This document shows positions 12,201 to 21,500 of a stretch of 64,000 nucleotides of DNA, in pieces. Source of the stretch: Lytechinus variegatus (taxonomy: Eukaryota > Echinodermata > Echinoidea > Temnopleuroida > Toxopneustidae); the NCBI RefSeq assembly GCF_018143015.1, contig NC_054751.1, positions 28,068,783-28,132,782 on the forward strand. Reading direction: 5' to 3'. The first letter of the stretch is position 1; the number at the start of each line of letters is the position of its first letter. The position numbers and the translations under genes were made by a program. The notes under the pieces are model-generated. The model searched no databases, was not told the origin of the DNA, and worked only from the letters and a program-made list of their open reading frames with translations.

Positions 12201-15200
12201 TGTAGTTTAAGTCAGTTTTATTCTTCTTCTTTCATTCAATTTTTTTTGCTTTGAAATGAACAGCTTGAAGTTATTTCGGGCGATGAGAAGAAGTATCCAC
12301 TCTTTGCTGCTGTTGACCGATGTGCTAATCTGGTTGAACGTCACCGAGGGCGTATCATCAAACTGGAGTATGTGGGCAGCGGGGAGATCACAAAGACTCT
12401 TATGCTGGTGGGCAAGGTAATAATAAAGATAATGATAATAATACCACCAACATGCTTATATAGCGCATGTCACTGCCAAATGCATCCCTATGCGCTTAAT
12501 TGGATATTATTTCCCTGGCTTTAGCCCTGCAGCCCAGAGCGTTGGGATTTCAAGGAAAAAAAGCCAGGTACCCATTCACTTCACCTGGGTTGAGTGTAGC
12601 ACAATGCACATAAATTTCTTGCTGAAACAAAATACGCCATGGCTGGGATTTGAACCCATGATCTTCTGTTTTAAAGTCTGAAGACTAATCCTCTAGGCCA
12701 CAATGCTCCACACTGAGGCATTCATAATACGCCAACTACCTAGAAATAATCTATAACAAGGCGCACTATTATTATTACCCCGGCTTTAGCTCGAGCTGCC
12801 TTCTAGGGTTCATTGCATTCAAGGAATTCATCCTGCTGGGTACCCAATAACGTCACATAGGTTGATTTCAGCACAATATGTGGGTAAATTCTTTGTTGAA
12901 ATAAAATATGCCATGGCTAGGAATTGAACCCACGACTCTGAAAGAAGAGAGTCAGAACTAATTGACCCCCATGCCCCAATTCTGTTTTAAAATTTTATTC
13001 AAAATGAATTGAAAAGATGAACTGGATTTATGATAACGATAGTAATCTGATAGATGCCGTTGGTGATGTTAATGATGATGTTGATATTGATGATAATAAG
13101 GATCATAAAAATAATAATGATTTTGGTAATGACTGCAGTCTGTATCTAATTATTTCACAATGAAAATAGTTGCAAGAATCTTGAATAAAATACTTTATTG
13201 TATGGTGTAGATGAAAAAAATGTATCATCCTTGGTAGATGTATACTATACTCTTTTATACAGATATTGCCTACCGAGAGTTTGAATATAACATTTTGTTT
13301 CCCCGATAAAGTTATATTTTTTCCAAGGGATGATATTTTGCCCAAAGCGCAGCGCTGAGGGAAAATATTCTCTTGAGGGAATGATATAGCTCCGGAGGGG
13401 AGTTGAAATGTTATTTATTAAAAAGATATTTAAAGCATTATCTGTTATATTATATAGTCCATCAGAGACTGCATTTATCACTCTGACTTTATGATTAACT
13501 CAAAATTCTTGCTGAAGCTTTGATCCATCTACGTCATAATATAATTCTTTAGGAATTAAGCACATTCTTAATGCAATCGATGCGTAAACACTAGCGCATA
13601 CACCAAGAAACCACTTAATTACGCAACTTGTAAGCAGCCATTGACATCACCTTAGTGAATACAACGCCCCAGTTTACAATACAACGCAGTTATGTTCACT
13701 GAGGTGATGTAAAAAGTAGAATATAACAAATGCGATCCTTGCAGCTATGGTCACATGATGACGTATTGACTGATAACTGATCATATCTACATAAACTATG
13801 TAATATTTACAATTATTTATCATAGTATTGATTATTATATATATATTGCATGGCTCAGAATGGAATACCAGAAATATTCCAGGAGTTTGGGCAAATATTC
13901 CACAACTCACAGATGAGTGGAATATTGGCTGTGCAGTGCATCGCTTTTATTGTTCTACGCATTGTATATTTCATGCATTCGAGCATGCGCACTGTACTGT
14001 TGAATACGATCTCATATTCAATGGCAAGTTTTGTACAGGAGCTTATGGGATATTTTCATCGGATTTCATCGGACGCTGTGGTATTGAGCGGGCAGTTGAT
14101 GCAGACCAAAATATGTGTTATAATGTATCCCTAAAACACTCTACATAGATGGTAATTATTGATATTGTATATATTACTAATAGGGAGTGACCTACGACAC
14201 CGGTGGAGCAGATATTAAAGCGGGCGGAGTCATGGCAGGAATGCATCGGTAGGTTGTTTTGTATCATTTTTTTCAGCAATTGCCCTTTTTGTATGTCACA
14301 TATTTTGCCAGGAAATGTGAGTTAAAACTTAACTGGCTGGTTGAGATCTACCTCTTTTTGCATAATACTGTTTCACTTGTAGCTCCAAAAATTAAGAAAA
14401 GTCTTTCATCATCATTATCAACAACATCAACATTTTGATCATCATAAGTTTGATACATTTTTTTTACCACATAATTTGATATCATTGTCATCATCACCTC
14501 TGTCATTAGATTGAAACTATTATTTTATATTTGAAACTATCATTGTAGCTATTGCTTTGACCAGTATCATCATCAACATAGTTACCATCTACAGTCATCC
14601 TCATTGTCAACATCAAAACAGTTATCATCATTATCATCTTCACTATCATCGTCATCATTATTAACATCATCATTATCAACATAATCACCATCAACAGCTG
14701 TCCTCATCAATAACATCAAAATTGTCATTGTTATTAAAATCATTAATATCATTTTCATCATCATCAACATTATATTCATCAATAAGATTATCATCAACAT
14801 CAACCACATTGTCATTGTCATTATCATAGACATCATCAACATAGTCATCAACAGTCATCATCATAATCAACATCATCATTATCATCAATATCAGCATCAT
14901 CATCATTGTCACCATCACCATCTTTATCATCCGATCATCATCATCATCATCTCATCACCATCGCTACCACAACCACCATCATCATTATCATCATCATCAT
15001 ATCATTATCATCATCATATCATTATCACCACCATCATCATAATCATCATCATCATCGTCATCATCATCACCATCATCAACATCATCATCATAATCAACAT
15101 CATTATCATAAATATCAGCATCATCATCATTGTCACCATCATTACATTGTCATCAACATCATCATTGAAAAAAAACTTTAATTATTATATTTTTCTAGGG

Positions 15201-18200
15201 ATAAATGTGGTGCAGCGGCAGTGGCAGGATTCTTCCGTGCTTTGGAAATCATCAAGCCAGCGGGGTTAAAGGTCGTCGGAACGATGGCTATGGTTCGGAA
15301 CAGTGTTGGCGTAGGTAAGTCTAATTAATCACCTTGTCAAAAGTCTCCGCTGCATCTCTTAGCAGCAACTCCGTTATGAAGGCATATTTTTTCATCATGA
15401 CCTTCCCTGACTCGTGTTTATCTACATATATGATGAAATGTGATAATTTGTTGCAAAAAGCTGGCTGCAGGTTCCTTGCTTGAAAGATGCAACTCTTGAC
15501 TTTTGACAAGTTGCCTTACTTTTCTCAATCAAGCAAAATTTATGCCATAACTTGAAGCCTGGGTGACCATATTTCACAAAATGGAATATGGGACAAAGCG
15601 GATCGACCAAGCCACGTATCGACCGAGCCAGGTCTTGATAAAAAAAAGGCCCCCTCTATGAATCGCGCGATATTTTCGCCGCGAAATTTTTGACAGCGCC
15701 ACTCGCTGACTTTTTACTTTCAAGTCTTGCATGCATATCAGACTTGCGTGCGCTTCTGCGGTCTACTGCATGTGACATGTGTGCGAGATACTGTCAATGC
15801 TGGCTACCTGCCACCAAAAATAGTTACCTGCAAGTCACTTGCAACACTTGCAAGGAAAGATGTGTCAGGGCCTTTAGGAACCGAATAAACACCAATAAAA
15901 ATCTAATATATATATATGTATATTTCATTCACAACAACATAGGGTCACCAGTGGCTAATATTGTTGCTCGTAACGTACAAACAGCTTGAAGAAAACCCCA
16001 CCTGTTATGAAACTCCCGGTGCTCCATTTTATGTGCTTTGTGTTGAATTTTGGTTACAGAGAGCTATGTTTCGGATGAGATCATTACTTCAAGAGCAGGA
16101 GTGAGGATCCGCATTGGCAACACCGACGCCGAAGGCAGGATGGCGATGGGTGACTGCCTGTGTGAAATGAAGGAAAGGGTATGACCATGGTCATTGAACT
16201 TAACAAAATCTCAGTATAAAATAATAGTTTCAATCTTAAATTACCGCAAAACGATCACAAATTACTGTGTAGCAAGCTATAATACCCAGACTTCCCTAAT
16301 CACTCCCACAAAGCAAAAGATAATTAGAGTGTCATCTCTCATCAACGTGTTTCCGTCACTCAAGTGAATTCCCGATTCCTATTAGCAATTTTACAGCATA
16401 CAGCACAAAAAATATGGTATCTGAGCGATTATCCGTGGTAGACAATATGTTAATATGTAAACAACAATGTAAATGTACAACAAAGAGGACGTTGATAAGA
16501 ATTATCCACATGATGTACCTTTGGAACAGTTTTATCACATGCACATAGTTATTCAAATGCCCAATCAGAATGCCATGTATTATATATTTCATGAGATAGA
16601 AATATGGATCCTTGTTTATTTGAGAACCATCCTCAAATCAATGTCATGACTGGTTATACCTAGCCATTAGTACCAGTCATTAACAAATTGCTTGATAGCT
16701 AAGATAAAAAAATTAAAAAAAAAAACAGGTCATGTGATAGATTTTAGCCAATCATGTGAACATGATCCATATCAGCATGATATAAATCATCTTATCCTTG
16801 TATTAATCTGGTGATGATCAAATACCAAATTGCACCATATTATACAGACATACCAGTCACATATGAATTGTATATACATATTTGTCTCTCTTTGTCATCA
16901 ATACCAGGCATTGAAGGAGATCAACCCTCATCTGATGACTATAGCTACTCTGACCGGACATGCTGTCAGAGCTATGGGACCAAACTACTCGGTAAGATAT
17001 ACCCATCCGCGGCGGAAGCCCAAAAATTTAGGGGGGTCCACACAGGGAAAAAATTTAGGGGGAGACGGACTCCCCTGCTTCCTCCGCCTAAGGACATACC
17101 TAGTAAAGATGGTTTATTATCATATGGCACGACAGAGCACAAGAGCATGGAACCTGTAGTAGGGATTGTTGGTGTTGTCATATATAACTCATCGCTTATT
17201 GCAATTGTCTATCGCCCAAATATACAATGATTTTATGGAACGGTCATTAAAACCAGATTCATTGTAAATAAAAAACACAAATGATGAAAAGTTTGTGTAA
17301 CCAGTTGTCAAGAAGTGTAAAATATAAATGCAAAGAATTGTCATTATTCCCCCTGAAAAAAATTTTGTATGTGCAAAGCTAATGACTACACATATGAAAA
17401 GTTGGGGAAAAGGTGTAATGTTAATTTTTATCCAAGGAACGGTACCCTTACATTGATCTATTAAGTTATTAATTCTATATCATATTTATTACATGCTACT
17501 TATGCCAAACCATTGCTGAAATTATGTAGTAATGATCGAAGCTGATTTATATCTGTTTCCTGCAGAAGATTAAGGATGAGGTAGTAGAAGTTGAGTAGAA
17601 GAAGTAAATGTAAAGTTTTGGCATTCTTGTCATTGGTGTAACATATTATTTGGTTCTTATTAACTGCCCAACCTTTTATAATTTTCTTTTGATAATAGAT
17701 CATTATGGACAATGGACCTGCAAGAAAGGTTGATCATGCAAGACAGATGCAGAGGGGTGAGAATCGATACCTTTTGCATCAAGTTTAGATATTTCTTTGA
17801 ACATGAGTAAAATGTATTGATTGTAACAGATATTGACATCTTATGCTAGGAGTCCACTGGGCCAGCACCGGTTGGTGCCAGTTTGCACCAATGCACGCAA
17901 AGCGGCTGTAGCACCTTGTGTCGCCAATAAGATGCCTAGTGGCATGCTCAAACTTTCTTCCCAACCGGCACGTGGTGGCACGTAACAGCGGCAAAATTTC
18001 TATCATGCCAAATTCAAGTTTTACGCCATTACGCACCACTTTGAGCTGGTTGGGAGGCAATTTTAGCTACTGCACGCCACTAGGCACCGTATTGGCGACA
18101 CAAGGCGCCACAGCCACTTTACATTGGCACCAACTGGCGCCAGCCCAGTGGACTCCTAGCATAAGATTCTCTGAATACGTCTTTCTTATATTATTTCTTT

Positions 18201-18493
18201 TAACTGGACCATATTCTAATTAGAGATCAGCTATGAAGAATAGATTCCTCATTAATGAAATATTACTATAGATGATCAATAAACACAATAATTACCATTG
18301 AAATAAACCCAATACTAAGCAGGACAGTGAGAGGAAGTAGAAGAAGAAAGAGAAGATGGAGAAGGAAAAAGGAGAGGAAGAAGGAGAAGGAAGTAGATTA
18401 AGAGGGAAAGAAGGAAGAAGCAAAGAAGGAAGAAGAAGAAGGAGGAGGAGGAAAAGCAGGAGGAGAAGAAGAAGCAGGAAGAGGAGACGAGAG

Positions 18494-18549
<56 letters not shown>

Positions 18550-21500
18550 GAAAGAAAGAAAGAAAGAAAGGGAGGAGAAGAAGGAAGAAGAAAGAAGTTT
18601 TATCTTATGAATTTCATATCTACTATAGATATGAATTTCAGAAAAAATAGGAGTAGAAAAAAAGTGAATGTTTCCTTTAACCGGTATATTCACCTTACCA
18701 TCTTATATTATACATCGCTCTAGTATTACAACTCTTCATGAGCCATTATCACCCTAAAGTATCATGACTGCCTTAGCTGGATTATGGTTGTACTATGTTT
18801 GTAAATTAAATTATTTTTATGTTTTATCGTATGTGTTTTTTTTCTAGCTGGTGATCTGATTGCAGACCCTTTTGAAATATCCACCATTAGGAGAGAGGTA
18901 TGATATCAAAATTCACTTTCAATTGATAAAACAATTTACAGTACAAAACCGTGCATTTCCATTGAGCCTGTTATGAGTTAATTTGGGGCATATGGCTGAA
19001 TGTTTTATAATCTCTTTTTCGTTTATTCAGCGGTTTGAGAGTTGAACTTTTTGGGTGATTTCAGCTGTGTTTGTGTTTCTTCTAGCTCTGTGTGTACTTT
19101 GTCTGTACAGGTGATTTTTTCTGTACAGTCTGAATAGGGGATTTTGCTATTCCTGATTTCCTGTAGATTTGGAAAATTGTATTTTTTTTACATATAAAAA
19201 AATACTCAATAGGTCTGTCCACCTAAGATTTCAAAAGTGGTAGTGTCCGCCTCATTTACGGGAGGTTGTGGGTTCGATCCCTGGCCGAGTCATACCAAAG
19301 ACTTATAAAAATGGAACCTTCTGCCTTCTTGCTTGGCGCTCAGCATTTAGATTGGAGAAGGTTAATACTAACATATGTTATGCAGGGCCCGCTGGAAGAG
19401 CAGTCTTATGATTGAAGTGGCTACCCTGGGTAAATAAATAGCTGAATTTCATGTTATTCTTGGACCATTTAAGTGATTCTCATGTCTTTTAACTAGGCAA
19501 GTCTTCCAATGTAATCTCTACTTTGGTAATGTTTGAAAAGGTCTAAAATGAATATTTCATTAATTGTTTAGGACTATGCATTCCACAAGGGCAAGTCTGA
19601 GTACGAGGATGTTCTTCAGTCCAACAGCCAACCATCTTCCATGACAGCGAGAGGTCATCAGAGCCCAGCAGCTTTCCTCATGATGGCATCAGGACTTGAT
19701 AAAGTAAGTAGGATGTTAAAGGACAAGTCCACTTCAACAAAAATTTGATTTTAAGAAATAGAAATAAATCCAACAAGCATAACACTGAAAATTTAATCAA
19801 AATCGGATGTAAAATGAGAAAGTTATGAAATTCTAAAGTTTTGCTTAATTTCACAAAACAGTTGAAAGTACACTGTACATCTTGGTCAGTATGCGAATGA
19901 GGAGACTGATGACATCATCCACTCACTATTTCTTTTGTATTTGTGAAATATTGAATATTCTAATTTTCTCCTCATTGTCAAGTGAAACAATGATTTATTC
20001 CTCCCTGAACATGTGGAATTAGCATTGTGTAATACTATATGGTTCAGTCAAGTTGGTCCTTACTATGAAATCTGTAAAAAATGAAATATTGTATACTTCA
20101 AACAATAAAAAACAAAAGAAGTAGTGAGTGATGGACATCATCAACTGTCTCTCTTTCATATCACTGTTTTGTAAAAAATAAGCAAAATTCTAAAATGTCA
20201 TAACTTTTTTTATTTTACATCCAATTTTGATGAAATTTACAGCATTATGCTAGTTTGATTTTCTCTATTCATTGGAATCAAAACTTTTCTGGGGTGGACT
20301 TGAACTTTGAAGGGTAAGTTCACCCTGACAAAAAGTTTAATGTAAAAATAGCAGAAAAAATGATCTAAAAATATTGGTTAAAAAATCCTTGAAATGTCAT
20401 TTTCTCAGAAAATTTAAAATGGTTTATACTCTACCTTTTCTATATCAATAGACAATTAATTTGACACCTGATCATGAAAAGAAAACAAAAATAAGTCAAC
20501 ATTAACAAATGGAAAATATGCATTTCATATAACATAATTCTATGTGGGGCAGCTGCTCGTTAACGATGTCACAAATCCCGAACTTAAAATTCTAGTAACT
20601 TTCTTAATCTTTAATGGATTTTCCTCAAACCTTCACCAATATTTTTTAGTAGTTTTCTGCTATTTTGGCAATCTTTTCTTCAGGGTGAACTTCCCCTTTG
20701 ATTTGCTACTTGGTCTTATCCTTGGTTTACAGCCAGTTCTTCTAGTCACAAATAGAGAATAGGCATGAGTGCGATGGTGTGAAATCTTGCACCATTAAGA
20801 ATATTCGCCATTTGTGTTGTACAACGCCTCGGAATTTAGCGAAAATATTTAATAAAAAAACAAGTTTTTCCCTGCAGTAATCGATGAAAAGGGAGCAAAA
20901 ATATTGAAAGCAAAAAGCGAAATCCCACAAGCGCACATGACCTTGGGCAGCATTGCGCATTTAGCCAGCAGGCTTATACACGCGTATTGCACCTTCATTT
21001 TTACTGAGTGGAATGAATTAAATCGTATTGTGACGTCATCTCCTAAAGCCGTGCAATGGTACATTTTGGATGGTATGTCTTTTGTGCAATGGTACAAATG
21101 TTTGACAGTCAGCCTCCCATTTGCTCACGTACAACAAACTAAGTATGCGTTGTACAATAACCATTTGATCTAATTGCCATTTAACCAATTTACGTATTTG
21201 TCTTATTTCCTGTTAGACTTGTTTCTTGTTTCTTGTATTTTCCACCTGATGTGTGTTTCATAAAGCTGTTTGTAAGAGACAAGCGACTTTATGAATGACT
21301 GGTGATCCTTTCTTGTGGTTAATGATACACACCACTTTTTTTGTTCTTGCAATAACACAAGAATCGTTGGACGTACTAGTAGTGACTTATCATTTTGATG
21401 GGAGTTACAATGAATTGATGAGTTTTGGGGGTATGGAGGTCAAAGGTTGGAAGGTCACAGAGGTCGTATATCTTAAATGGATTAGTTCATATCTGCAGTA

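Noticed and set aside
12640-12716. tRNA-like minus-strand sequence in intron 7 as a real tRNA gene
   Set aside because: Poor acceptor pairing and a downstream SINE body with an ATT-type tail.
13828-14148. Overlapping frames of 106 and 94 residues in intron 7
   Set aside because: They lie between exons 7 and 8, which join in phase without them; no family resemblance.
14506-15181. Histidine-rich and Met/Asp-rich frames
   Set aside because: Translation of the ATC microsatellite in intron 8.
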